Below, piece by piece: positions 41,938-50,145 of a stretch of 64,000 bases of DNA (position 1 is its first letter; each line of letters begins with the position of its first letter). The position numbers and the translations under genes were made by a program. This DNA comes from Planktomarina sp. GTDB lineage: Bacteria > Pseudomonadota > Alphaproteobacteria > Rhodobacterales > Rhodobacteraceae. The stretch is taken from positions 24,050-88,049 of the forward strand of contig JADHLF010000006.1 in NCBI GenBank assembly GCA_016780825.1, written 5' to 3'. The notes under the pieces were generated by a model. It saw only the letters and a program-made list of their open reading frames with translations. It was not told the DNA's origin and ran no database searches.

Positions 41938-42713
41938 GCCCAATTAAAACCTACGTTGAAGATGGAATCCTGCAAGTCACGCTGGACCGTCCGAAAGCCA
42001 ATGCGATTGATTTGGCCACCAGTAAGATCATGGGCGAGACTTTCGCCGCCTTCCGCGATGATCCAAGCCTCCGGGTGGCGATCATCACCGGTGCGGGAGA
42101 AAAGTTTTTCTGTCCAGGCTGGGATCTCAAGGCCGCCGCCGATGGGGATGCGGTGGATGGCGATTACGGCGTCGGTGGCTTTGGCGGTTTGCAGGAGCTG
42201 CGGGACCTCAACAAGCCGGTGATTGCCGCGGTGAATGGTATTTGCTGCGGTGGCGGCTTGGAATGGGCACTCTCCGCGGACATTATCCTTGCCGCAGATC
42301 ACGCCAGCTTTGCCCTGCCTGAAATTCGCTCTGGAACAGTGGCCGATGCGGCCTCCATCAAGGTGCCCAAGCGCATTCCGTACCACATCGCCATGGAATT
42401 GCTCCTCACCGGCCGCTGGTTTGATGTGCAAGAAGCCAAATCATGGGGCCTGGTCAACCATTCTTACCCTGCGGAAGATCTGATGCCACAGGCTTGGGAC
42501 ATGGCACGACTGCTGGTAAGCGGCCCGCCTCTTGTCTATGCAGCGATCAAAGAGATCGTGCGCGATGCTGAGGACAGTAAATTTCAAGACAGTATGAATC
42601 GCATCACCCAAAGGCAATTGGCCTCTGTCGATATACTCTATGCCTCAGAGGATCAGCTCGAGGGTGCCAAAGCCTTTGCCGAGAAACGCAATCCAATCTG
42701 GAAGGGCAAGTAA
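41934..42713 (+). CDS. Enoyl-CoA hydratase, carnitinyl-CoA dehydratase (CaiD)-like
   Basis: 259 aa crotonase. Long stretches agree with what I know of E. coli CaiD: LDRPKANAID, LRVAIITGAGEKFF, GWDLKAAA, KPVIAAVNG, ASFALPE and AFAEKR near the end. Both catalytic Glu positions are kept (in GGGLEWAL and FALPEIRSG). That makes hydration of crotonobetainyl-CoA to carnitinyl-CoA the likely reaction. The ATG overlaps the ligase stop (ATGA). A hairpin follows 6 bases after the stop. Confidence 0.9.
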   Translation: MSPIKTYVEDGILQVTLDRPKANAIDLATSKIMGETFAAFRDDPSLRVAIITGAGEKFFCPGWDLKAAADGDAVDGDYGVGGFGGLQELRDLNKPVIAAVNGICCGGGLEWALSADIILAADHASFALPEIRSGTVADAASIKVPKRIPYHIAMELLLTGRWFDVQEAKSWGLVNHSYPAEDLMPQAWDMARLLVSGPPLVYAAIKEIVRDAEDSKFQDSMNRITQRQLASVDILYASEDQLEGAKAFAEKRNPIWKGK

Positions 42714-42718
42714 CAAAT

Positions 42719-42746
42719 CGATCTACCCAGCAAGCCGGGTAGATCG
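42719..42746. terminator. Terminator-like hairpin after the CaiD-like gene
   Basis: CGATCTACCC / GGGTAGATCG, a perfect 10-bp stem with an 8-base loop; the T-run is weak. It closes the operon and faces the convergent lipoprotein gene. Confidence 0.65.
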
Positions 42747-42774
42747 CGCAATGCTTTCGCAATTGACCTTCAGG

Positions 42775-43101
42775 TCACATGCTGCAGCCTTTTTTCGTGC
42801 TCAAATCAACCAAATGTTCTTTGCGCTCTTTTGCGGCTTTAATCGCCTCATTTGCATTGGCATAGGTGCCAATAATCGCCGGCCAGAAAATCACCGCCGC
42901 TGCCACATTTGTGCCCGTCACGCCTTTCTCTTTTTGCGCTTTACGCTCAAACTCACTCGCTTCTTGAATTTCAGCGGCCAGCTGCTTGCAGCTGAGCTTG
43001 TGATCGCCCATTTGCTTTGTGTCGACCACCTCAGGTGATGCACAGGCTGTCAGAGATGCCGCAATACCGGCAAATACAATCCATTTAAATGTCTTTATCA
43101 T
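42775..43101 (-). CDS. Small lipoprotein
   Basis: 108 aa. The leader MIKTFKWIVFAGIAASLTAC ends in the lipobox LTAC, so the mature protein is lipid-anchored. It continues with LSCKQLAAEIQEASEFERKAQKEK, a charged helix, then GTNVAAAVIFWPAIIGTYANANEA, a glycine-zipper-like hydrophobic segment found in small envelope lipoproteins, and ends KKGCSM. Start 43101 follows GAGG. Family and role unknown. Confidence 0.75.
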   Translation of the reverse strand: MIKTFKWIVFAGIAASLTACASPEVVDTKQMGDHKLSCKQLAAEIQEASEFERKAQKEKGVTGTNVAAAVIFWPAIIGTYANANEAIKAAKERKEHLVDLSTKKGCSM

Positions 43102-43200
43102 AGAGCCTCTCTCTTTTCCCAATAAGAATGCTCTCACCTACCGAGAATTAGTTTACATTTCATCAAGCCAACAGAAACAAATAGTGGCTCAATTTTACCA

Positions 43201-43620
43201 TTAAGCCCAACCCAACTCCCGCAGCGCCCAGCTGGAATTCCAAATTTTGGTCACATGTGCCACCTTCCCTGCATCATTCATTTTGATGACATAGACATAA
43301 TGGGAATTGGTCTCTTTTCCGGTTGGCGGAACCGGGCCGCCGTCGCCTGTATGCTTGGCAATAAAAGTGCTAAAAAACAATGCACAGTTATTTTCCGCAT
43401 CCCAGGCGGAGCTGTCCAATCTATAGCCCGCACCTGCCAAGGCTGTCGTGCCCAAACCCGCCAACCATCCGGCGTAATCTTGGACTGTTTCTATCCCAGT
43501 AAGCGCCTGAGCCTGGCACTCAAAACTTGCGCCTTCTGCAACATAGGGCGCCGTACCGCTGGGGCCCTCGAGCCCTTCACAGGCATGAAAAAATTTGGTC
43601 GCGTTGTTAAATGCAGACAT
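43201..43620 (-). CDS. SnoaL/NTF2-like protein
   Basis: 139 aa with the layout of SnoaL-like (NTF2 fold) proteins: YVAEGASFECQAQALTGIET, then VQDYAGWL, and SHYVYVIKMNDAGKVAHVTKIWN at the end. Such domains act as small-molecule isomerases, hydrolases or binding modules; no catalytic assignment is possible. The 278 bases from its start to the next gene are A/T-rich with no other gene seen. Confidence 0.75.
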   Translation of the reverse strand: MSAFNNATKFFHACEGLEGPSGTAPYVAEGASFECQAQALTGIETVQDYAGWLAGLGTTALAGAGYRLDSSAWDAENNCALFFSTFIAKHTGDGGPVPPTGKETNSHYVYVIKMNDAGKVAHVTKIWNSSWALRELGWA

Positions 43621-43898
43621 TGATATCTCCCTAGATCACTTTAACGGGAAACTGCGCCACCCAAATCAAAACTTGAAAACCAAAGACATCCCTCAACACT
43701 TGGATATTGCGCTCACCAATTAAAAACATTTGAAACTTAAGTATATAAATCATATGCTTATTAGACTTCCTGTCAAGTCAAAATTTCGTGAGGCGGTCCA
43801 AAGCCTCACGCGACCTTACCAAAAGACGGTGCGCGCGCGTTTTGGCGCTGATAAAATCACCCCTTCTCGCAGCCCGCTTTTGCCCCTATGACCACCCT

Positions 43899-44744
43899 AT
43901 GACTAAGAGATTCCTTTGCATCGGCTATGGTTTTTCCGCCCGGGCCTTAACCCCTCTGCTGCACCCCCTGGGTTGGAGCATCACTGGCACCACGCGCAGC
44001 GCCGAAAAGGCGGAGGCGATGCGCGCCGAAGGGGTCACCTCGATCATCTGGCCAGGCACCGATCTGGATGATGCGCTCGAGGCGGCGTCACATCTTTTGA
44101 TCTCTGCCGCACCCAGTCCAGATGGGGGTGATCCCTTGCTGGCAAGCGTGGACCTCAACGCGCATAGGTTTGACTGGGTGGGATATCTGTCAACCACGGG
44201 TGTCTATGGCAATCATGACGGTGCCTGGGTGGATGAATCCACCCCTCTCACCCCCAGCACCCGGCGCGGCGCATTGCGCGTTGCCGCCGAATCCGCTTGG
44301 CAAGCCACCGACCTGCCGCTGCATATCTTCCGCTTGGCCGGTATTTATGGGCCAGGCCGCGGTCCATTTTCCAAAGTCCGCAATGGAACCGCGCGCAGGA
44401 TTATCAAAGCGGGGCAAATGTTCAGCCGCATTCACGCCGATGACATCGCCCAGGTCGTTGCCGCCTCAATCGCACAGCCGCGCCCCGGAGCGATCTATAA
44501 TCTATGCGATGATGATCCAGCGCCGCCGCAAGATGTGCTGGCCTATGCCGCTGAGCTTTTGGGCCTGCCCCAGCCACCGGAGGTGGACTTTGACAGCGCA
44601 GAAATGACCGCCATGGCCCGAAGTTTTTATGCGGAAAACAAGCGCGTGCGCAATGATTTGATCAAATCAGAGCTTGGGGTGCGCTTGAAATACCCAAGCT
44701 ACAAGGAAGGGCTGCAAAGCCTTCTGAAATTGGAACGCTCTTAA
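43899..44744 (+). CDS. NAD(P)-dependent epimerase/dehydratase-like (YeeZ-type extended SDR)
   Basis: 281 aa. It begins FLCIGYGFSARALTPLL, a GxGxxA nucleotide site, and has YLSTTGVYGNHDGAWVDE, RLAGIYGPGRGP and SRIHADDIAQ, typical of the YeeZ-like extended SDR group. Substrate unknown. The weakly supported start at 43899 is chosen because it gives the normal short N-terminus; an upstream frame from 43788 is unlike the family. Convergent with dxs. Confidence 0.82.
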   Translation: MTKRFLCIGYGFSARALTPLLHPLGWSITGTTRSAEKAEAMRAEGVTSIIWPGTDLDDALEAASHLLISAAPSPDGGDPLLASVDLNAHRFDWVGYLSTTGVYGNHDGAWVDESTPLTPSTRRGALRVAAESAWQATDLPLHIFRLAGIYGPGRGPFSKVRNGTARRIIKAGQMFSRIHADDIAQVVAASIAQPRPGAIYNLCDDDPAPPQDVLAYAAELLGLPQPPEVDFDSAEMTAMARSFYAENKRVRNDLIKSELGVRLKYPSYKEGLQSLLKLERS

Positions 44745-44753
44745 ATCCAGGCG

Positions 44754-46682
44754 TCAGGCTCGGGCTTTGAGAGAGGCAATGCCGAGCGTTTGCAAGACTT
44801 TGTCATGTATATCCTGCGCAGACAGTTTGGCTTCCCGGTACATATCCGCTGGGCTTGCGTGATCGATGAAACTGTCAGGCAGAACCATGGAGCGATATTT
44901 CAGCCCGCGATCAAACACCGCCTCCTCTGCCAGAAGCTGGGCCACATGGCTGCCAAAACCACCGATGGCGCCCTCTTCAATGGTGATCAATACCTCATGA
45001 TCCGCCGCCAATTTAAGGATCATCTCCCGATCCAAGGGCTTGGCAAAGCGGGCATCGGCGATGGTGGGAACAATCCCTTGCGCCCCCAAAGTTTCCGCCG
45101 CAATGCGGACCTCTCCCAAGCGGGTGCCAAAGGATAGGATCGCAACTTGACTGCCCGTTTGCACCATGCGGCCCTTGCCGATTTCCAGCGGTGCCGGATT
45201 TTTCGGCAGGTCACAGCCTATGCCCTCGCCGCGTGGAAACCGAAAGGCGATTGGGCCATCGTCATAGGCCGCTGCTGTTGCCACCATATGACACAGCTCC
45301 GCCTCATCGGCCGCGGCCATGACAACAAAACCCGGCAAATTGGCCAAAAACGCAATGTCAAAGGATCCCGCATGGGTCGCCCCATCGGCCCCCACCAATC
45401 CAGCCCGATCAATCGCGAATCGCACGGGCAGGCGTTGAATCGCCACGTCATGCACCACCTGATCATAGCCGCGCTGCAAAAAGGTTGAATACATGGCACA
45501 AAAAGGCTTCATGCCGCCCGCGGCCAGGGCGGCTGCAAAGGTCACCCCGTGTTGCTCGGCGATCCCCACGTCAAAACATCGGCTGGGATAGCGTTCCGCT
45601 AAGAGATTAAGCCCCGTACCGTCGGGCATAGCGGCCGTCACTGCGCAGATCTTTGGATCTTGCTGGGCATGCTCAAGCAAAGATCTCGCAAAAACAGATG
45701 TATAAGAGGGTGCATTCGGGATAGCTTTGGCCTGCGCGCCGGTCACCACATCAAATTTTCCGACCCCATGCCCTTTGTCGCGCGCCGCTTCCGCCGGGCC
45801 GTACCCCTTCCCTTTTTGCGTGACAACATGGATCAACATCGGACCGGTCGCGCGGTCGCGCACCATGCGCAGCACCAGCAGCAATTGATCGAGATCATGC
45901 CCATCAATGGGGCCGAGATAACTAAAGCCCAGCTGCTCAAACATCGTGCCGCCAACGGTCATATGCTTCAACATCTCCCGCGCACGCTTCGCCCCTTCCT
46001 GAAATGGACCAGGCAGCAGCGACACAGCCCCTTTGGCAGCGGCCTTAAGCTCTTGAAAGGGCGCGCCGGTATAGAGCTGGCTGAGATAGGACGACAAGGC
46101 ACCCACAGGCGGGGCAATCGACATTTCATTGTCGTTGAGAATGACAAACATGCGTTTTTTCAAATGACCCGCATTGTTCATCGCCTCAAAAGCCATGCCA
46201 GCACTCATGGACCCATCACCGATCACCGCAATGGCATCGCCAATCCCATGGTCCGGCGCACCGCCCAAATCACGCGCCACAGCAAAACCAAGCGCCGCGG
46301 AAATGGAGGTTGAGGAATGGGCTGCGCCGAAGGGGTCATAGGGGCTTTCACTGCGTTTGGTGAAGCCGCTGAGCCCGCCTTTTTGCCGCAGGGTGCGAAT
46401 GCGATCGCGCCGACCCGTGAGAATTTTATGCGGATAGGTTTGATGCGACACATCCCAAATGAGATGATCTTTCGGCGTATCAAACACCGCATGCAGCGCA
46501 ACGGTCAGCTCAACCACCCCAAGACCGGCCCCCAAATGCCCGCCGGTTTCAGAGACCGCAGATACCGTCTCCGCCCGCAGTTCATCGGCCAAGAGCCGCA
46601 ACTCTCTGTCGCTCATGATCTTCAAATCCGCAGGGATGCTGACCCGATCAAGCAAAGGAGTGTGGGGAGGTGTTTGTGTCAC
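44754..46682 (-). CDS. dxs: 1-deoxy-D-xylulose-5-phosphate synthase
   Basis: First enzyme of the MEP isoprenoid route; condenses pyruvate and glyceraldehyde 3-phosphate using thiamine diphosphate. 642 aa. HQTYPHKILTGR, the TPP motif IGDGSMSAGMAFEAMNN, and the transketolase-like C-terminal region (RFAIDRAGLVGADGATHAG) are present. The GTG at 46682 is preferred because GAGGCGG precedes it and the protein then starts in standard fashion; ATG 46718 would overlap ispA. Last gene of the petP operon. Confidence 0.96.
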   Translation of the reverse strand: MTQTPPHTPLLDRVSIPADLKIMSDRELRLLADELRAETVSAVSETGGHLGAGLGVVELTVALHAVFDTPKDHLIWDVSHQTYPHKILTGRRDRIRTLRQKGGLSGFTKRSESPYDPFGAAHSSTSISAALGFAVARDLGGAPDHGIGDAIAVIGDGSMSAGMAFEAMNNAGHLKKRMFVILNDNEMSIAPPVGALSSYLSQLYTGAPFQELKAAAKGAVSLLPGPFQEGAKRAREMLKHMTVGGTMFEQLGFSYLGPIDGHDLDQLLLVLRMVRDRATGPMLIHVVTQKGKGYGPAEAARDKGHGVGKFDVVTGAQAKAIPNAPSYTSVFARSLLEHAQQDPKICAVTAAMPDGTGLNLLAERYPSRCFDVGIAEQHGVTFAAALAAGGMKPFCAMYSTFLQRGYDQVVHDVAIQRLPVRFAIDRAGLVGADGATHAGSFDIAFLANLPGFVVMAAADEAELCHMVATAAAYDDGPIAFRFPRGEGIGCDLPKNPAPLEIGKGRMVQTGSQVAILSFGTRLGEVRIAAETLGAQGIVPTIADARFAKPLDREMILKLAADHEVLITIEEGAIGGFGSHVAQLLAEEAVFDRGLKYRSMVLPDSFIDHASPADMYREAKLSAQDIHDKVLQTLGIASLKARA

Positions 46683-46695
46683 GCGCGCCGCCTCT

Positions 46696-47574
46696 TCATA
46701 GATCTCGCGACACAACAAATCGTGCCGCCGCTTTTAATATATCGGCGCAATCGCCAAAATCGTCTAATGCCACGCAGGCTTCGTCCACCAAGTCTTGCGC
46801 GCGCCGCTTTGCCCCCTCCAGACCCAATAAGGAGACAAAGGTGGCCTTGCCGGAAGCACTGTCTTTTCCCGTAGCTTTGCCCACCACATCGATCGTACCT
46901 TCCACATCCAAAATGTCATCGGCAATTTGAAACGCAAGGCCCAGGCTCTGCGCATAGCGGCGCAGCAGCGCTGGATCAGCGCCCATCATGACAGCCCCCG
47001 CTGTGGCGGACCATTCAATCAGCGCGCCGGTCTTGTTGGTTTGCAAATCTGCAATCTCGCTCAAGGTCAAAGGCACGGCAGAGGTCTCAGCCGCCATATC
47101 CTGCGCTTGACCCAAAACCATTCCTGCGGCCCCGCTGGCCTTTGCTAACCCTGTGATCAGATCCAATTGCCGCTGCGCACCCAAGCATGAGCCAGGCCGG
47201 GCCAGCAGCTCAAAGGCCAGGGTTTGCAACGCATCGCCCACCAAAACCGCCGTGGCCTCGTCCCATTTCTTATGCACTGTCGGCTGACCGCGACGAAGAT
47301 CGTCATCATCCATACAGGGCAGGTCATCATGCACCAAAGAATAGGCATGCAGAGCTTCCACTGCCGCGCCGGCATAGACCGCCTCTTGCTCGGGCGCGCC
47401 CATAAGCCGGGCGCTCTCAATCACCAAAAATCCGCGCAAACCTTTGCCACCCGTCACCGCATGGCGCATGCCCTGAGCGATCGGCAAATCACCATAGGGG
47501 CGCATGGCCTTTGCAAGACAGGCCTGCGTTGCATTGGCCGCTGCCTTGAGATGGGTGGGAAAATCGGCCTGCAT
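46696..47574 (-). CDS. ispA: Farnesyl/geranyl diphosphate synthase
   Basis: Polyprenyl synthetase, 292 aa, using IPP and DMAPP made by the MEP route. First Asp-rich motif DDLPCMDDDD with RRG near 85-97, second QIADDILDVEG near 220. The start ATG at 47574 gives the usual length. It lies between xseB and dxs, the widespread xseB-ispA-dxs order. Confidence 0.95.
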   Translation of the reverse strand: MQADFPTHLKAAANATQACLAKAMRPYGDLPIAQGMRHAVTGGKGLRGFLVIESARLMGAPEQEAVYAGAAVEALHAYSLVHDDLPCMDDDDLRRGQPTVHKKWDEATAVLVGDALQTLAFELLARPGSCLGAQRQLDLITGLAKASGAAGMVLGQAQDMAAETSAVPLTLSEIADLQTNKTGALIEWSATAGAVMMGADPALLRRYAQSLGLAFQIADDILDVEGTIDVVGKATGKDSASGKATFVSLLGLEGAKRRAQDLVDEACVALDDFGDCADILKAAARFVVSRDL

Positions 47575-47599
47575 AAGTGGCCTCGCCGCGCCCAAAGGC

Positions 47600-47842
47600 T
47601 CAACCCGCGTCCAAAGGAGCAACGCCCGTCGGTTGCCCATCGCCGTTCAAGGTTATGGCTGCGACTTTCTCTTCAGCAGATTTCAACTTGGCTTCGCAAT
47701 GCGCTTTTAGCGCCGCGCCGCGTTCATAAAGGGTAATGGAGGCATCTAAAGCCACGTCGCCCCGCTCCAATTGCGTGACAACCTGCTCCAGCTCGGCCAT
47801 TGCGGTTTCAAAACTCATCTGCGCAATCTGTGCATCAGCCAT
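47600..47842 (-). CDS. xseB: Exodeoxyribonuclease VII small subunit
   Basis: 80 aa two-helix protein that forms exonuclease VII with XseA. FETAMAELEQVVTQLERGDVALDASITLYERGAAL is the family core. It overlaps the HDAC-family gene by 8 bases and is followed by ispA. Confidence 0.95.
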   Translation of the reverse strand: MADAQIAQMSFETAMAELEQVVTQLERGDVALDASITLYERGAALKAHCEAKLKSAEEKVAAITLNGDGQPTGVAPLDAG

Positions 47843-48764
47843 GGGTTTGCTCCTTCAAAATACTCACATGCGCCGCAGCACTCGCAGCCAGCGCCTCCAG
47901 ATCGTAGCCGCCTTCGAGGCAGGATACCACCCGACCTTTGCAATGTTTGGCTGCCACGTCGCAAAGACGCTGCGTGATCCACGAAAAATCATCCTCGGTC
48001 AAATTCATCCCCGCCAGCGGGTCTGCAACATGGGCATCAAATCCGGCTGAGATAAATAAAAACTCTGGGGCAAACCGCTCCACCGCCGGCAGAACCTCTG
48101 CCTCCATCACTGTGCGAAACGCCGCGCTGCCCGCGCCATCTGGCAAGGGACAGTTCAGCACATTGCCATAGCCGCCCGTCTCATGAGCGTGGCCTGTCCC
48201 AGGATAGAGCGGCATCTGATGGGTGCTGGCGAAAAAAATGCGGGCATCTCCTTCCACCAAATCTTGCGTGCCATTGCCATGGTGCACGTCGAAATCCACA
48301 ATTGCGACGCGCGACAGCCCGTGATGGTCCAGCGCATGTTTGGCCGCTAAGGCCACATTGCCAAAAAAGCAAAAGCCCATCGGCGTTTCACGCTCGCAGT
48401 GATGCCCCGGGGGCCGCGTTGCGACGAAGACATTGCCCGCCTCTCCGCTCATCACCATATCCACCGCCCGAATCGCACCCCCCGCCGCCCGCAGGGCTGC
48501 TGTCAGCGTACCGGGGGACAGATGGGTGTCCGCATCCAAACGGCTCCACCCATCTTGCGGCGCCGCGGCGCGCAGAGCGTTGATGTGACTTTGCGGATGA
48601 CATCGCAGCAGATCCTCATCGGGGGCCAGCGGCGCGGTCACCCTCTGTAAACCCAAAGGCGCGAGTGCCTTCAATACATATTCCAGACGCGCCACCTGCT
48701 CGGGATGACCCGGCGGGTTCACATGGTCCAAACAATCATCATGGGTGATTATTATTGTGCTCAC
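47835..48764 (-). CDS. Histone-deacetylase family protein
   Basis: 309 aa zinc deacetylase-fold protein. RPPGHHCERETPMGFCFFGN holds the paired histidines, VDFDVHHGNGTQD and SAGFDAHVADPL hold the metal Asp/His residues. Bacterial members remove acetyl groups from proteins or small amines such as polyamines; which applies is not readable. It overlaps both neighbours (petR stop and xseB start). Confidence 0.92.
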   Translation of the reverse strand: MSTIIITHDDCLDHVNPPGHPEQVARLEYVLKALAPLGLQRVTAPLAPDEDLLRCHPQSHINALRAAAPQDGWSRLDADTHLSPGTLTAALRAAGGAIRAVDMVMSGEAGNVFVATRPPGHHCERETPMGFCFFGNVALAAKHALDHHGLSRVAIVDFDVHHGNGTQDLVEGDARIFFASTHQMPLYPGTGHAHETGGYGNVLNCPLPDGAGSAAFRTVMEAEVLPAVERFAPEFLFISAGFDAHVADPLAGMNLTEDDFSWITQRLCDVAAKHCKGRVVSCLEGGYDLEALAASAAAHVSILKEQTHG

Positions 48765-49474
48765 GACGCATACCTCTGTTCCAGAACCAACATATATCCC
48801 GCACCGCGCACGGTCTGTAAATAGCGCGGCTGTTTCGGATCTACTTCAATTTTCCGCCGCAGCCTTGTGATTTGCACATCTACTGCGCGCTCCTGCGCCT
48901 GGCCACCATTACGCCCGAGCTGTTCCACCAAATTGGAGCGGCTGAACGGCACGCCCGGCGCGCTGGAAAAAATCCGCATCAGCTGGCTCTCGGTTGCGGT
49001 CAAACGCACCCGCGCCTCACCCTGCCACATCTCGCCGCGGTCCACATCATAATGCACCTGGCCCAGATGCATGACCTTTGGCAAGGGGACGACCTCCGCT
49101 TGCACTGGAACTCTGCGTAAAATTGCATTGAGACGCAGCAATAGCTCCTTGGGCTCAAAAGGCTTGGCCAGATAGTCATCGGCACCCGCCTCAAGCCCCA
49201 AGATCCGATCTTGGGTCTCGCCCTTGGCGGTCAGCAACAAAATAGGAGTATCTCTGGTGCGCCGCACCTCTTTGGTTAATGAAATCCCATCTTCGCCCGG
49301 CATCATCACATCCAAAACGATCAAATCGAAGTCGAGACCCGATAAGATCCGCCGTGCATGCGCGGCGTCACGGGCCGCGGATACCAAAAAGCCATTTCTA
49401 ATCAGAAATTTTTGCAACAAAGTCCGAATGCGCTCGTCATCATCGACGATAAGCAAATGAGCATCTGGAGTCAT
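48761..49474 (-). CDS. petR: OmpR-family response regulator (PetR)
   Basis: 237 aa. Receiver domain 1-120 with acidic pocket DDDE (11-14), the phospho-acceptor Asp in LIVLDVMMPGEDG, and Lys in YLAKPFEPKEL; C-terminal winged helix ERAVDVQITRLRRKIE. The MarR gene directly upstream makes it the PetP-PetR pair described in Rhodobacter capsulatus. No sensor kinase is adjacent. Overlaps the HDAC-family start by 4 bases. Confidence 0.85.
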   Translation of the reverse strand: MTPDAHLLIVDDDERIRTLLQKFLIRNGFLVSAARDAAHARRILSGLDFDLIVLDVMMPGEDGISLTKEVRRTRDTPILLLTAKGETQDRILGLEAGADDYLAKPFEPKELLLRLNAILRRVPVQAEVVPLPKVMHLGQVHYDVDRGEMWQGEARVRLTATESQLMRIFSSAPGVPFSRSNLVEQLGRNGGQAQERAVDVQITRLRRKIEVDPKQPRYLQTVRGAGYMLVLEQRYAS

Positions 49475-49983
49475 ACGGTCTCTCCGCCAGTCAGCTGATC
49501 ATAATGTTTCTTCAACTCTGGATCCATCATAGCCTCAAGCACGGTGCAAAAGCCATGGACCGCTTCGGCCCCCGCTTGGCGATAGGCGGAGCGCATACGA
49601 TCCCGTTGGGCGTTGGAAAGCGCCTGCTCCAACTCTCTGCCCGCATCGGTCAAAGACAAATGCCGTTGGCGCTTGTCCTTGGTGCCCACTTCATTGAGCA
49701 CCAGACCATCTTCAATCAAGGTCCGCAACACGCGGTTGAGACTTTGCTTGGTCACGCCGAGCGTGGCCAGTAGATTGTTGACGGTTGTACCAGGGCTGCG
49801 CTGAATAAAATGCAACGCCCGGTGATGCGCGCGGCCGTAGGATTTTTCCGCCAATATGCGATCTGGATCCGCTGTAAATCCGCGATAAGCAAAAAACATA
49901 GCCTCAATGCCTTTGCGCAGCTGTTCATCAGTTAAAAACAGCAAACCATGGGTATGTTCTGATCGATTTTGCCCCTGCGCCAT
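49471..49983 (-). CDS. petP: MarR-family regulator (PetP)
   Basis: 170 aa. Winged helix with TVNNLLATLGVTKQSLNRVLRTLIEDGLV, and the wing KDKRQRHLSLTDAGREL. In R. capsulatus petP is the gene before petR and was linked to cytochrome bc1 expression. Here it opens a leftward operon petP-petR-HDAC-xseB-ispA-dxs. A CAACAA/TTGTTG palindrome just upstream may be its own operator. Confidence 0.85.
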   Translation of the reverse strand: MAQGQNRSEHTHGLLFLTDEQLRKGIEAMFFAYRGFTADPDRILAEKSYGRAHHRALHFIQRSPGTTVNNLLATLGVTKQSLNRVLRTLIEDGLVLNEVGTKDKRQRHLSLTDAGRELEQALSNAQRDRMRSAYRQAGAEAVHGFCTVLEAMMDPELKKHYDQLTGGETV

Positions 49984-50010
49984 GATATGCCTTTCTGATT
50001 AAATCTATTT

Positions 50011-50035
50011 CAACAATATGTCAGTGTTGTTGACA
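50011..50035. promoter_or_regulatory. Palindrome upstream of petP, candidate MarR operator
   Basis: CAACAA-N10-TTGTTG (50011-50032) overlapped by TGTCA-N7-TGACA (50019-50035), about 28 bases upstream of the petP start codon. MarR proteins commonly autoregulate through palindromes at this position. Confidence 0.5.
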
Positions 50036-50077
50036 TTCCAAGAATCAATTGTTAGCGATTATCACGTTTTGCGCAAT

Positions 50078-50100
50078 ATTATGTCCGAAACGGACGTAAT
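50078..50100. promoter_or_regulatory. Long palindrome upstream of ilvE
   Basis: ATTATGTCCG-AAA-CGGACGTAAT, 10-bp arms with one mismatch and a 3-base centre, ending 45 bases before the ilvE start. It could be an operator or an mRNA-leader hairpin; the regulator is unknown. Confidence 0.5.
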
Positions 50101-50145
50101 ATGCGACACAATTGAAAACTTGGCCGACCAAAAGGAGAACTATAC

